From CAZSAT01 sp964604675 (GTDB lineage: Bacteria; Myxococcota_A; UBA796; CAJQPC01): DNA of 23,681 nt. The notes under the pieces are model-generated. The model saw nothing but the letters and a program-made list of their open reading frames with translations. It was not told where the DNA came from and made no database searches. The stretch spans positions 1-23,681 of the forward strand of contig CAZSAT010000106.1 in NCBI GenBank assembly GCA_964604675.1, in the 5' to 3' direction. This document shows, piece by piece, positions 1 through 8,298 of this stretch; position 1 is the stretch's first letter, and every line of letters begins with the position of its first letter. The position numbers and the translations under genes are program-made.

Positions 1-52
1 CGGCGACAGCGGCGGAGGGGGCCAAGCAGGCGACGGGAGGGTTTTTCATCAT
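1..52 (-). CDS. Possible 5' end of a truncated gene
   Basis: A minus-strand reading frame opens with tandem ATG codons at 52 and 49 and stays open to the window edge, giving about 17 residues that begin MMKNPPVACLAPS. Fourteen of 17 codons end in G or C, as in the real genes here. The other frames give arginine- or glycine-rich nonsense. Too little is visible to name a product. It could also be chance. Confidence 0.3.
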   Translation of the reverse strand, partial: MMKNPPVACLAPSAAVA

Positions 53-66
53 CCTACTAGCGGCCG

Positions 67-155
67 CCTTTCAGGGGGAAACCGCCCCGCCGAACGCGCG
101 CAGGGCCAGAGAGGCGGGAGCGTGCGGGCTGCGCGTGGAGCGCAGCCCGCACGCT
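67..155 (-). repeat. 3'-end repeat, copy A
   Basis: First of three related intergenic blocks (others at 14188-14349 and 14407-14500). Shared blocks, in order on the plus strand, are CCTTTCAG, then CCCGCCGAACGC, then GGGCCAG, then GGCGGGAG, ending in a long inverted repeat. The outer edge of that inverted repeat touches the stop codon of the neighbouring minus-strand gene. Copy A is the most diverged in its hairpin, but block order and spacing are kept. It belongs to no insertion sequence I recognise. Confidence 0.6.
119..155 (-). terminator. Hairpin at the stop codon of the ASST-like gene
   Basis: A perfect 16-bp inverted repeat (119-134 with 140-155) surrounds a 5-base loop. The minus-strand gene's TAG stop occupies 156-154, so the last two stop bases form the hairpin base. 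No U-run follows on the minus strand, so this is not a textbook intrinsic terminator, but position and stability suggest transcript-end formation or 3'-end protection. Confidence 0.6.
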
Positions 156-1608
156 ACTCCTGCGGCGACACCAGCGTGTACAGGTCTTCGATGAACTCAC
201 CACGCCCCAACAGGTGCGTGTCGCCGTAGTCCACGTGCCACACCACGTCCCCTGACGCGGTCAGCTCGAACAGGTTCCCGGCGCTCCCCACCACGTGGAG
301 CATGTTGCCGTTCTCGAAGCGCCACGCGTCGCCGTTGGTCGATGCGTACACACCCGAGTCCCAGTTCCACACCTCGTTGAGCGCGCCAGCGTCGTGATCG
401 ACCTCGTACTCGCGCAGCATCGTGGTCTCCTCACCCCAGCCCGCGCTCGCCTCGGTCGACACCAGCAGCGTGCCGGTCTCGGTGTAGCTGATGCCGTGCT
501 GCCAGTAGTACTGGCTGCCGATCACCGAGAAGTCGTAGCCGTCGCTCACGTCGCCGGCCCACCACAAGCTCTCGCCGGTGTTCCGGTCCACTTCCACGAT
601 CGAGTCGTTCGTGTAGAAGCTGTAGAGGAAGGTGTCGCGCTCCTCGCTGTAGAACAGCCCGTTGGACTCGCAGTAGCCGGAGCCAGGCCAGTCGTCCTGG
701 CAGTTCCACAGCACCGTCTCGCTGGAGGCGTCCGGATGCTGGTACACCAGCGCTTCGTGGCCGCCGTGGGCCTGGCTGCCCCACACCAGCGTGCCGTCGG
801 GCATCTGGATGAACGCGTGGTGCAGGCCCGGTGCGGGCAGCGCCTCGATCTCTTCGTCCAGGTAGGTGCGTACGATCTCGCCGTCTTCGCCGTCGCCCCA
901 GCTCGACCAGTAGGTGGCCTCGTCCAGCAGCAGGTGGTCCTTGGTCTGCGCCACCGTGGCGAACAGCGTCCAGTCGTGGTCCGGGCTCTCCCGGGCCCAC
1001 ACGGTGCGGCCCTTCCGGTCCAGGATCACGGTCCAGTAGTCGCCGCTGCACCAGCCGCACGCCTTGCGGTTGATGCTCGTCATCAGGTAGTTGCCGCGCT
1101 CGAGCCAGTTGGCTTCGTCGGACTCCACCAGCTCGGGGATGGGGAGCTCCGAGGGGTAGTCGTCGGTGGGCACGCTGCCGGTGTCGACCTCCTCGCCGTC
1201 GGCGATGAGCTTCCAGGTCACCTCGTCCTCGAAGGGGATGCCCACCAGCACCTGCCGGTGCTCCCCGGCCTCGGTCTCCCGCTCGGCGGTCTCGAGCCAC
1301 TCGCCCTCGTCGAAGCTGTAGCTGACCTTCACCGTGCCGGTCCCGGTCTGGGTCCAGTTCACGTAGACCATGCTGCCGATCTCGTCGTGCACGTTGGCCG
1401 AGACCTCGCTCACCGCGAAGTCCTCGCTCCCCCCGTCGCCGCCGTCGCCGCCGTCGCCGCCGTCCCCGCCGTCGCCGCCGTCGCCGCCGTCGCCGCCGTC
1501 GCCACCGTCGCCGCTGGACTCGGCCGTGTCGGCGTCGATGGTGGCAGAGCCTGTGCAGGCCACGAGACCGACGATGGACAGGACGGAGAGAAGGGTCAGC
1601 GTGCGCAA
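154..1608 (-). CDS. Arylsulfotransferase (ASST)-like lipoprotein
   Basis: A 484-residue exported lipoprotein. The start is TTG, chosen because GGAGG lies 5 bases upstream and a good signal peptide follows, with lipobox LVAC (Cys18). Residues 34-60 are nine consecutive DGG triplets, a flexible linker. The rest is a beta-rich, tryptophan-rich domain resembling arylsulfotransferase/ASST-type propeller proteins, with segments such as ILDRKGRTVWARES, GLHHAFIQMPDGTLVWG, IVEVDRNTGESLWW and WQHGISYTETGTLLVS: repeated strands with D-x-x-G-x-x-W turns. ASST enzymes transfer sulfate between phenols outside the cytoplasm. I cannot confirm the catalytic histidine, so the family is firmer than the reaction. 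A different propeller function is possible. Confidence 0.72.
   Translation of the reverse strand: MRTLTLLSVLSIVGLVACTGSATIDADTAESSGDGGDGGDGGDGGDGGDGGDGGDGGDGGSEDFAVSEVSANVHDEIGSMVYVNWTQTGTGTVKVSYSFDEGEWLETAERETEAGEHRQVLVGIPFEDEVTWKLIADGEEVDTGSVPTDDYPSELPIPELVESDEANWLERGNYLMTSINRKACGWCSGDYWTVILDRKGRTVWARESPDHDWTLFATVAQTKDHLLLDEATYWSSWGDGEDGEIVRTYLDEEIEALPAPGLHHAFIQMPDGTLVWGSQAHGGHEALVYQHPDASSETVLWNCQDDWPGSGYCESNGLFYSEERDTFLYSFYTNDSIVEVDRNTGESLWWAGDVSDGYDFSVIGSQYYWQHGISYTETGTLLVSTEASAGWGEETTMLREYEVDHDAGALNEVWNWDSGVYASTNGDAWRFENGNMLHVVGSAGNLFELTASGDVVWHVDYGDTHLLGRGEFIEDLYTLVSPQE
1433..1513. repeat. Nine tandem 9-bp units inside the ASST-like gene
   Basis: The plus strand reads GCCGCCGTC repeated about nine times with two single-base variants. 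On the coding strand it gives (Asp-Gly-Gly)9 just after the lipidated N-terminus. Unit length is a multiple of three, so gain or loss of units would change linker length without shifting the frame. Confidence 0.85.
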
Positions 1609-1631
1609 GGGAGCCTCCGGGCAGCGCGCGC

Positions 1632-1637
1632 AGCGTA
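1632..1637 (-). promoter_or_regulatory. Candidate -10 of the ASST-like gene
   Basis: Reading the minus strand, TACGCT lies about 23 bases before the TTG start and would give a short leader that holds the GGAGG ribosome site at about 1613-1617. No convincing -35 was seen. The gene could instead be read through from the acyltransferase pair upstream. Confidence 0.35.
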
Positions 1638-1695
1638 GCTCAAGGCAAAAGCACCCGCTCGCCGGCGCACGTGAAGGAAATGTCGGCGGCCCGCT

Positions 1696-3066
1696 TCAGA
1701 ACTGGAAGTACAGGAACGCCTGCCCGCTCGTCGCCCCGAGCATCAACGTGAGGGCGACCATCACGGCGATCAGCACCGCCTGCGCCGCCCGCGGCAGCTT
1801 CATCAAGAGCCCCAGGTCGCTCCCGCGCAGCCACATCGCCAGCTCGATCACCAGCACCGGCGCGACCAGCACGAGCAAGCGCGCCGCCGCCCGCAGGTCT
1901 TCGCCACCCGCCGCCATCCAGGGAAGCGCCGACAACAACGCCGCCGCCTGCCCGACGTCCGCCGCCCGGAAGATCAGGAAGCCCAGCACGGTGAGGTGGA
2001 AGGTCGCCACCACCGCGAGCCAGCGTGGCACCGGCACCCGACCCGCCAGCGCACGGTGCGCGGCGAGCGCCAGCCCGTGCAGCAGGCCCCAGATCACGAA
2101 GGTCCAGTTGGCGCCGTGCCAGAGCCCGCCGAGCACCATCGTGGCGATCAGGTTCAGCCCCACCCGGCCCGACCGGCTGCCCCCGAGGGGAATGTAGAGG
2201 TAGTCCCGGAGCCACTGCGACAGGCTGATGTGCCAGCGGCGCCAGAGGTCCCGCGGCGAATCGGCGAACAGGGGCAAGCGGAAGTTCACCGACAGCTCCA
2301 CCCCCAAGAGCTTCGCCAGGCCCCGCGCGATGCTCGAGTAGCCCGAGAAGTCGCAGTAGATCTGCCAGGTGAAGGCGTAGGCGGCCAACAGGACCGTCAG
2401 GCCGCCCGGCTGGCCCCCGGCGTACGCCCGGTCCACGATCACGGCCAGGTTGTCGGCCACGAAGACCTTCTTGAAGAAGCCCCAGACCAAGAGGTGCATG
2501 CCCTCGGCGAGCTGCTCGCGCTTCAGCGTGCGCGGCTCGGTGATCTGCGGCAGCAAGCGCTCGCTGCGCTCGATCGGCCCGGCGACCAGCTGCGGGAAGA
2601 AGCTCACGAAGAGCGCGAAGTCCAGCGGGCGTTCACAGGGGTCACGGCCCCGCCAGACGTCGATGGTGTAGGCCATTGACTGGAAGGTGTAGAAGCTCAG
2701 CCCGACCGGCAGCACCAGATCCACCGCCGGCAGGTAGAGCGGCACGTCGACCACGTCGAAGAAGGCGGTGACCTCGTCCGCGAACCAGCCGTAGTACTTG
2801 AAGGTGGCCAGGATGCCGAGGTTCACCAACACGCTCAGCAGCACCCAGCGCCCACCGCGCGCGCGGTCCGCGGCCACGCGCTTGCCGCACACGAAGTCCA
2901 CGGCCGTCGACGCCGCGATGAGGGACAGGAAGCGCCAGTCCCACCAGCCGTAGAAGAACCAGCTGCTCGCCAGCAGCCACGCGTTCTGGCCGCGATGCGG
3001 CAACCTCCGGTACACCGCGTAGACCACGGCGAAGAACAGCAGGAACGGCAGGCTGTTGAAGAGCAT
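1696..3066 (-). CDS. MBOAT family O-acyltransferase (AlgI/DltB-like)
   Basis: A 456-residue polytopic membrane protein. MBOAT hallmarks are clear: start MLFNSLPFLLFF, LPVGLSFYTFQSMAY (about 119-133), FFPQLVAGPIER (156-167), YCDFSGYSSIARG (237-249), LWRRWHISLSQWLRDYLYIP (274-293), and the catalytic histidine in GGLWHGANW (His317). The C-terminus FLYFQF is typical of the AlgI branch. These proteins move acyl groups, usually acetyl, across the inner membrane to an exported polymer. The ATG at 3066 is preferred to upstream in-frame codons because the protein then starts exactly as the family does, with GAGGAG 11 bases upstream. It starts 5 bases after the stop of the SGNH gene, so the two are co-transcribed. 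The target polymer is unknown. Confidence 0.93.
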   Translation of the reverse strand: MLFNSLPFLLFFAVVYAVYRRLPHRGQNAWLLASSWFFYGWWDWRFLSLIAASTAVDFVCGKRVAADRARGGRWVLLSVLVNLGILATFKYYGWFADEVTAFFDVVDVPLYLPAVDLVLPVGLSFYTFQSMAYTIDVWRGRDPCERPLDFALFVSFFPQLVAGPIERSERLLPQITEPRTLKREQLAEGMHLLVWGFFKKVFVADNLAVIVDRAYAGGQPGGLTVLLAAYAFTWQIYCDFSGYSSIARGLAKLLGVELSVNFRLPLFADSPRDLWRRWHISLSQWLRDYLYIPLGGSRSGRVGLNLIATMVLGGLWHGANWTFVIWGLLHGLALAAHRALAGRVPVPRWLAVVATFHLTVLGFLIFRAADVGQAAALLSALPWMAAGGEDLRAAARLLVLVAPVLVIELAMWLRGSDLGLLMKLPRAAQAVLIAVMVALTLMLGATSGQAFLYFQF

Positions 3067-3071
3067 GCTGC

Positions 3072-4199
3072 CTACAGCTCCTCGGCGAGCCAGTGCACGA
3101 GCGCCTCGCCGACCACCTCGTGCCCGCGTTCGTTCCAGTGCCCGTCGAACACGAGGTACAGCGGCTCGTCGGCCGCCTCCCGGAGCGACGGCGTGAGGTC
3201 CAGCACCGGCAGCCCCGCACCCTCCGCCGCTTCGGTCGCCCACAGAGCCGGGGTGTCCAGCATCGGCTTCGAGTCGCCCAGACCGACCAGCTCGAAGGTG
3301 GCCGCCTGGCGCTCCTCGTGCACCTGCCAGGCCGCCGGAGCGAGGGTCACGAAGCAGCGCAGGCCCTTGCCGTCGCACACCTCCGCGAAGCGCCTGAGCG
3401 CCTTGTCGGTGGGCGGCCCGTAGCGGTTGCGCAGCTTGCCCCGCGACTCGGTGAAGATCTCCAGCTCCTCGCGGTAGCGCCTCATCTGGCCGCCCTTGGG
3501 GTTCGCGGCGTGGAAGCGCGTGGCCTGCGTGACCTCCCAGTAGGCGTAGGCGTAGCTGAGCCGGCCCATCACCTGGATCCAGAGCGGCATCGGCGGCGGA
3601 TCCGGGATGGCCTCCAGCGGCCGTCCCTGCAGCGAGCGCGCCAGGTGCTGGTAGTTGGCGTTGTCGTAGAAGTCGTTGCCGAGGAAGAAGACCAACACGG
3701 CGGCGTCGAGCTCGGCGGCGTCGGCGAGCCGCTCCACGCGCAGGGTGGCCTGCTGGCTGCCGTAGCCGTCCACCCCGCCGTTGAGCACCTCGACCGGCCG
3801 GTCCAGCCGCTCCTCGAGGCCCTCGGCGAGCACCGACTGGAAGGTGTCGTCGAGGTCGACCTGCACCGACATCGTGAAGGAGTCGCCCACCGCCAGGATC
3901 CGCAGCGCGTCGCCCTTGTCCTCGAGCTCTGGACCGCGGAGGCCCAGCTCGTTGATGCTCACCCGGGTGCGGTACTCCATCGTGGAGATCCAGCCGGTCC
4001 ACCCGGGGTGGGGGCTGGTGATGAGCTCGGGGACCTGGTCGTAGAGGTCGAGCGGCGAGAACCCGGGCGCGTTGAAGAGGATCGCCTCGGGCCCCAGGGG
4101 CTGGCGCAGACGGAACCATCCTTCGACCAGCAGGAGACCCGCCAGGATCCCGCCGAGGACCAGGGCCAGTCGAGCACCGATGCGGCGGAGGGTGGACAT
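3072..4199 (-). CDS. SGNH/GDSL hydrolase-like protein, O-acylation partner
   Basis: A 375-residue protein with an N-terminal membrane anchor (residues 8-25), so the catalytic domain should face the periplasm. SGNH blocks are visible: GDSF (105-108, nucleophile Ser107), the glycine block NGGVDGYG (140-147), GND (174-176), and a C-terminal DGHWNERGH (352-360) carrying the catalytic Asp/His. In alginate and other O-acetylation systems, AlgJ/AlgX/DltD-like SGNH proteins complete transfer to the polymer after the MBOAT protein moves the acyl group across the membrane. The gene directly precedes the MBOAT gene in the same operon, which supports that role. A free esterase role is the alternative. 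Confidence 0.85.
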   Translation of the reverse strand: MSTLRRIGARLALVLGGILAGLLLVEGWFRLRQPLGPEAILFNAPGFSPLDLYDQVPELITSPHPGWTGWISTMEYRTRVSINELGLRGPELEDKGDALRILAVGDSFTMSVQVDLDDTFQSVLAEGLEERLDRPVEVLNGGVDGYGSQQATLRVERLADAAELDAAVLVFFLGNDFYDNANYQHLARSLQGRPLEAIPDPPPMPLWIQVMGRLSYAYAYWEVTQATRFHAANPKGGQMRRYREELEIFTESRGKLRNRYGPPTDKALRRFAEVCDGKGLRCFVTLAPAAWQVHEERQAATFELVGLGDSKPMLDTPALWATEAAEGAGLPVLDLTPSLREAADEPLYLVFDGHWNERGHEVVGEALVHWLAEEL

Positions 4200-4211
4200 G
4201 CGTGCGGCGCC

Positions 4212-4217
4212 ATCCTA
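4212..4217 (-). promoter_or_regulatory. Candidate -10 of the SGNH/MBOAT operon
   Basis: On the minus strand TAGGAT lies 12 bases before the ATG at 4199, predicting a leader of only a few bases. It overlaps the plus-strand hexamer for the divergent lipoprotein operon inside a 30-base gap, so both promoters would share one site. Confidence 0.4.
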
Positions 4218-4221
4218 CCGT
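4216..4221 (+). promoter_or_regulatory. Candidate -10 of the three-lipoprotein operon
   Basis: TACCGT followed by 8 bases and then the ATG at 4230. Initiation about 7 bases after the hexamer would give an almost leaderless transcript. No Shine-Dalgarno sequence is present in the gap. Confidence 0.4.
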
Positions 4222-4229
4222 TCGATCCC

Positions 4230-4949
4230 ATGAGCACCCTCTGCTTCGCCCTCGTCGCCCTGTGGGGCTGTCCCGAGGAGCCCCCCGACATGGCCGCCCA
4301 GCTCCAGGGCCCCGGAGGCGGCCCCTCGGGGCAGGCCCCCGGTGGTGCGCCGCCTCCGCCCACCGACGGGGAGGGCGGCCAGCCCTCCGGTGAGCCCGGT
4401 CCGCCACAAGAAGACGGAGGCGCGCAACCGCCCGCCGACGGGGCGGAGGGCGCCGCACCGGCTGGCGCGCCCGCCGGAGAGCTGCCCAGCTTCGAGCTCG
4501 GCGACGCGACCATCACCATCCGCGGCACCGTGCAGGACGCCGACAAGGGCCAGGTCGACTTCCTGGTCATCGAGGACGACGACGGCGTGCAGCGACCGAG
4601 GGTGCTGCACGTGGCCCAGCTCGACGGCGGCGCGTTCGAGGTCACCGCGCCCGCGACGTGGGACGACCCGATCCACGTCTCGACCCTGGTCGACGAGACC
4701 GGCGACGGCCCCGACCCCACCGACCCCGAGGGCGGTCTGGAGGACCCGATCACCCTGGCCGGGGTGGACCTCACCCTCGAGCTCACCCTCGACCACACCC
4801 CGGCGTGGCTCGAAGCGCTGCACAGCTCCGCCGCGCTGCAGGCCGACGCGGAAGAAGCCCCGGAAGCGGCCGAGCCGCCGCCGTCCGAGGGGGCCGAAGC
4901 TCCGGAGGGCGCGGACGTTCCCACCGACCCGGCCGAGGTCACCGAGTGA
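4230..4949 (+). CDS. Proline/glycine-rich lipoprotein of unknown function
   Basis: A 239-residue predicted lipoprotein, first gene of a three-gene operon. The signal is short (MSTLCFALVALWGC, lipid Cys14) and has no lysine or arginine. Residues 15-85 are a disordered Pro/Gly/Glu-rich linker. Residues 86-200 look like one beta-sandwich, with alternating strands such as ATITIRGTVQDADKG and GAFEVTAPATW and an acidic loop DETGDGPDPTDPEG. The tail is acidic and alanine/proline-rich. The upstream extension of the frame is antisense to the SGNH gene and was excluded. I recognise no family. Its stop overlaps the GTG of the next gene, so translation is probably coupled. Confidence 0.72.
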   Translation: MSTLCFALVALWGCPEEPPDMAAQLQGPGGGPSGQAPGGAPPPPTDGEGGQPSGEPGPPQEDGGAQPPADGAEGAAPAGAPAGELPSFELGDATITIRGTVQDADKGQVDFLVIEDDDGVQRPRVLHVAQLDGGAFEVTAPATWDDPIHVSTLVDETGDGPDPTDPEGGLEDPITLAGVDLTLELTLDHTPAWLEALHSSAALQADAEEAPEAAEPPPSEGAEAPEGADVPTDPAEVTE

Positions 4950-6079
4950 TCTGGCTGTTGGCCTGCGGCCTCGCGCCCACGGAAGCTGCCAGCACCCCCG
5001 AGCCGGTGCCGGTCGCCGAGCGGCGCCAACCCACGGGTCCCCGGGGCAAGGCCGGGCTTCCGGGCGGCGGGCCGCGAGGGCCCCGCGGCGCCGGCAGCAT
5101 CAGCGCGGTCACGCCCGACCCCAGCATCCTGGCCGGCGACCCCGTGCCGGGGACCACGCCGCCGATCGACTTCTTCTACGCCGTGCATGCCCACATGAGC
5201 GGCGAGCACCTGCCCTACCACGACCAGGGCATGACCCAGCTCGACGAACAGCGCGCCGCCAACATGCTGGCCACGCTCGACGCGATCGCGAGCACCGCCG
5301 ACCGCTACGGCGTCAAGCTCACCCTGGAGCTGGTCAGCGGCACCGCCAAGGGTCTGGCCGAACACGACCCGGGGGTCTGGGACCGGCTGCGAAAGGGCGG
5401 CCACGAGATCGGCCTGCACACCCACAGCGCGAGCCGCCTCACCAGCACCGCGCAGGTCATCGAGAAGGCCACCGGCGCCCGCCCCACGGTGGGGAGCGGC
5501 GTGCTCGCCTGGTCCCAGCGTTCCTCGGGCGCCAGCGCCAAGAGCGGCATCGCCAGCCACCTCGGGCAGGTCGAAGCGCTGGGCATGACCGTGGCGTCGG
5601 TCAACTTCAGCCCCGGCGACCGCAACAACCCGCTGGCCGAGAGCTGCTCGAGCTTCGGCGAAGGCAACGGCATGTGGTCGGTCACCGGCAACCTGTTGTT
5701 CCCCTGGCGACCCTCCGCGAGCGATCCGTGCGTGCACGACCCCTCGGGATCGCTCGTGCTGGTGGACCACGTGCCGATGTCGGGCATGCTGGTGGCTGGG
5801 CGCATCGCCGATGTGCTCGACGACACGAGCTTCGCCCAGCTCACCACCTGGTTCGACAACGCCCTGACCTACATGGACCTCTACAAGCCCGAAGAACCCG
5901 CCGCCTGGGGCTTCGTCACGCACCTGACCGAGTACGTGCCGGGCCGCGACGCCACCTCGGGCCCCGACGCCAGCGCGGTGGCCGCGCTCGATCGCTTCCT
6001 CGCCCACGTGCACAGCCAGCAGCAGGCCGGGTTGGTGCGCTACGCCACCGTCGGCGAGATCGCGGAGAAGGTGCCATGA
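4946..6079 (+). CDS. Polysaccharide deacetylase-like lipoprotein
   Basis: A 377-residue protein starting at a GTG that overlaps the previous stop, with GAGG 7 bases upstream. The start gives a minimal lipoprotein signal, VIWLLAC (Cys7). A basic Pro/Gly linker runs to about residue 70. The domain that follows has IDFFYAVHAHMS (74-85) and GHEIGLHTHS (152-161), the latter like the metal-binding H-x-x-x-H motif of NodB/carbohydrate esterase 4 enzymes. Those remove acetyl groups from N-acetylglucosamine polymers. The first Asp-Asp motif of NodB is not clear, so activity is uncertain. The neighbouring O-acyltransferase cassette makes a surface-glycan role attractive, but that is inference. Confidence 0.68.
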   Translation: MIWLLACGLAPTEAASTPEPVPVAERRQPTGPRGKAGLPGGGPRGPRGAGSISAVTPDPSILAGDPVPGTTPPIDFFYAVHAHMSGEHLPYHDQGMTQLDEQRAANMLATLDAIASTADRYGVKLTLELVSGTAKGLAEHDPGVWDRLRKGGHEIGLHTHSASRLTSTAQVIEKATGARPTVGSGVLAWSQRSSGASAKSGIASHLGQVEALGMTVASVNFSPGDRNNPLAESCSSFGEGNGMWSVTGNLLFPWRPSASDPCVHDPSGSLVLVDHVPMSGMLVAGRIADVLDDTSFAQLTTWFDNALTYMDLYKPEEPAAWGFVTHLTEYVPGRDATSGPDASAVAALDRFLAHVHSQQQAGLVRYATVGEIAEKVP

Positions 6080-6588
6080 CCCTGCTGCTGCTCGCCTGCC
6101 TGCCGGTCCGCTGGGAGGTCCTCGGCACGGTCGAAGGGCCCGCGATCGATCTGCAGGCGGATCTCCCCATCCAGACCCGCACGCTCACGCTCACCGCCGA
6201 CGGGGCCTGCTTCCCCGAGGGTTCGGAGGCCGAGCACAGCTCGTATTTCGACGGCGAGGCGATGATCACCGCGAGCCTGGAGCCCGGGCGCTGGGACGAG
6301 GATCTCGGCGACGCAGCCGTGATGACCATGCTCCGACGCAACGACGTGGTGCTCGACAGCAAGAGCACCGCCTTCGAGACCGAGAGCGACGCCGTCATCG
6401 AGCTCTACGCCGGTGACTGGACCGAGTCCTGCCCGGATCTGGCGGAGTGCGTGATGGCCTTCACCGTGGAGCTGCAGCTCACGAGCGGGCTCTCCGCGGC
6501 CGGGGGCACGGAGGCGGCGGCCGTGGTGCGCGGACCTCCCGGCGACGACGAGCCGGTGGACTGCAGCCTGAGCCTGAGCTTCGAGTAG
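6076..6588 (+). CDS. Small lipoprotein of unknown function
   Basis: A 170-residue protein, third in the operon. Its ATG overlaps the preceding TGA (ATGA), a strong sign of coupled translation. The start gives another very short lipoprotein signal, MTLLLLAC (Cys8), without a basic residue. The mature part is acidic and beta-rich, with Cys pairs that may form disulfides (ADGACFPEG; ESCPDLAECVM; near-terminal VDCSLSLSFE). No family recognised. Confidence 0.72.
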   Translation: MTLLLLACLPVRWEVLGTVEGPAIDLQADLPIQTRTLTLTADGACFPEGSEAEHSSYFDGEAMITASLEPGRWDEDLGDAAVMTMLRRNDVVLDSKSTAFETESDAVIELYAGDWTESCPDLAECVMAFTVELQLTSGLSAAGGTEAAAVVRGPPGDDEPVDCSLSLSFE

Positions 6589-6639
6589 CGGACCCCTCCC
6601 CGGCCCGGTGCCCGACCACCCCGACCACCCCGAACGCGG

Positions 6640-6645
6640 TAGACC
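6640..6645 (+). promoter_or_regulatory. Candidate leaderless -10 of the XPB operon
   Basis: TAGACC then 6 bases then GTG at 6652, the same spacing as at several other unlinked genes here. A GAGG overlaps the spacer but is too close to the start for normal ribosome binding. The 63-base gap also holds a short repeated CCGACCACC. Confidence 0.4.
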
Positions 6646-6651
6646 GAGGCC

Positions 6652-8298
6652 GTGAGCTTCGATCCATCGAACCCGCTGATCGTGCAGGGCGACCACACGG
6701 TCCTCCTCGAGACGATGAGCCGTCGCGCCGACGAGGCCCGCGACGCGTTGCTCGCCTTCGCCGAGCTGGTGAAGAGCCCGGAGTACGTGCACACGTGGCG
6801 CATCACGCCGCTCTCGCTCTGGAACGCAGCCTCCGCAGGACACACCGCCGAGTCGGTGGTCGAGCTCCTCGCACGGCTCGCGAAGTACCCGGTGCCCGAC
6901 CACATCCCGGTCAGCATCCACGACAAGATGGGGCGCTACGGTCGGCTCCGCCTCGTGCGTGACGGGGACTGGCTGGCGCTCGAGGCCGACGACCCGCTGG
7001 ACCTGGACGCCGTGCGGCACCTGAAGCCCGTGCAGGACCTCCTCGGCGAGCCCCTCGGGCCCTGCGCCCAGCGGGTGAGTCCCCAGCGACGCGGGGAGCT
7101 CAAGCAGGTGCTCACCAGCTGCGGCCACCCCGTGGAAGACCTCGCGGGCTTCGACGACGGGGAGCCCCTGGAGCTGCAGCTCGACCGGCGCTGCCGGCTC
7201 CGTGGCTACCAGGTCTCCGCAGTCGACGCGTTCATGACGGGACCGGCCGGCGGGAGCGGCGTGGTGGTGCTGCCCTGCGGCGCGGGCAAGACCCTGGTCG
7301 GCATCGCCGCCATGGCGCGGCTCGGCATGCGCACGCTGGTCTTGTGCACGGGCCACACGGCGCTCTTGCAGTGGAAGCGCGCCATCCTCGAGCACACCAC
7401 GCTGGAGCCGGATCAGGTCGGGGAGTACTCGTCGGCCCGCAAGGAGCTGCGCCCGGTCACCCTCACCACCTACCAACTGCTCACGTGGCGCCCCGCGAAG
7501 CACGAACCGCCGGCGCACTTCCGCCTCTTCCACGAAGGTCGCTGGGGCCTCATCGTGTACGACGAGGTGCACCTGCTGCCGGCGCCCATCTTCCGGGAGA
7601 CCGCGTGGTTGCAGGCTCGCCGGAGGCTCGGCCTGACCGCCACCCTCGTCCGAGAGGACGGACGCGAAGGTGACGTCTTCTCGCTCATCGGACCCAAGCG
7701 CTTCGACCTCCCCTGGAAGGAGCTGGAGCACCAGGGCTGGATCGCGGCCGCCACGTGCGTCGAGGTGCGCGTGGCGCTCTCCGGTCCCGATCGCGCCGCC
7801 TACGTGAGCGCCAGCCCCCGCGTGAAGTCGAAGCTCTCCGCGCTGAACGCCCGCAAGGGTCCCGTGGTGGAGAAGCTCCTGGCCCGGCACCCCGACGAGG
7901 CGATCCTCGTGCTCGGCACCTGGGTCGACCAGCTGCGCTTCCTGGCACGTCGCTTCGACTTCCCCGTGATCACCGGCAAGACCCCCCACAAGGAGCGCGA
8001 CCAGCTCTTCGCCGCCTTCCGGGCCGGCGCGATCCGGGTGCTGGGGCTGTCCAGGGTGGGGAACTTCGCCGTGGACCTGCCGGACGCGAGCGTGGCCGTG
8101 CAGATCTCCGGCACCTTCGGCAGCCGCCAGGAGGAGGCGCAGCGGCTCGGCCGCGTGCTGCGCCCGAAGGCCGGCTCCAACACCGCAACCTTCTACACGG
8201 TGGTGACCGCCGACAGCCGGGAGCAGGACTTCGCCGAGCGGCGCCAGCTCTTCCTGGCCGAACAGGGCTACCCCTACCGGATCGAGGTCGCCGGATGA
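6652..8298 (+). CDS. XPB/Rad25-family DNA helicase
   Basis: A 548-residue superfamily 2 helicase with a GTG start. The N-terminal 170 residues form the XPB-type damage-recognition region. Then come LRGYQ (Q-like, about 183-187), Walker A PCGAGKT (208-214), DEVH (304-307), LTATLVRED (328-336), which includes the XPB-specific Arg-Glu-Asp motif at 334-336, and motif VI QRLGRVLRPK (497-506). The segment VGNFAVDLPDASVAVQISG is also typical of XPB. Length matches bacterial and archaeal XPB proteins, which unwind or open DNA in ATP-dependent repair. Its last bases overlap the start of the next gene (ATGA), whose product carries an XPB-associated domain. Confidence 0.93.
   Translation: MSFDPSNPLIVQGDHTVLLETMSRRADEARDALLAFAELVKSPEYVHTWRITPLSLWNAASAGHTAESVVELLARLAKYPVPDHIPVSIHDKMGRYGRLRLVRDGDWLALEADDPLDLDAVRHLKPVQDLLGEPLGPCAQRVSPQRRGELKQVLTSCGHPVEDLAGFDDGEPLELQLDRRCRLRGYQVSAVDAFMTGPAGGSGVVVLPCGAGKTLVGIAAMARLGMRTLVLCTGHTALLQWKRAILEHTTLEPDQVGEYSSARKELRPVTLTTYQLLTWRPAKHEPPAHFRLFHEGRWGLIVYDEVHLLPAPIFRETAWLQARRRLGLTATLVREDGREGDVFSLIGPKRFDLPWKELEHQGWIAAATCVEVRVALSGPDRAAYVSASPRVKSKLSALNARKGPVVEKLLARHPDEAILVLGTWVDQLRFLARRFDFPVITGKTPHKERDQLFAAFRAGAIRVLGLSRVGNFAVDLPDASVAVQISGTFGSRQEEAQRLGRVLRPKAGSNTATFYTVVTADSREQDFAERRQLFLAEQGYPYRIEVAG

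Noticed and set aside
1433..1513. CRISPR-like or regulatory repeat
   Set aside because: A 9-bp in-frame coding repeat with no spacers that gives a regular DGG linker.
3093..4229. N-terminal extension of the 4230 lipoprotein
   Set aside because: The added 379 codons are antisense to the SGNH gene, and the lipoprotein signal begins at 4230.
3959..6013. A 684-codon minus-strand open frame
   Set aside because: Antisense to three lipoprotein genes. The translation is Ser/Pro/Gly-rich and changes character along its length.
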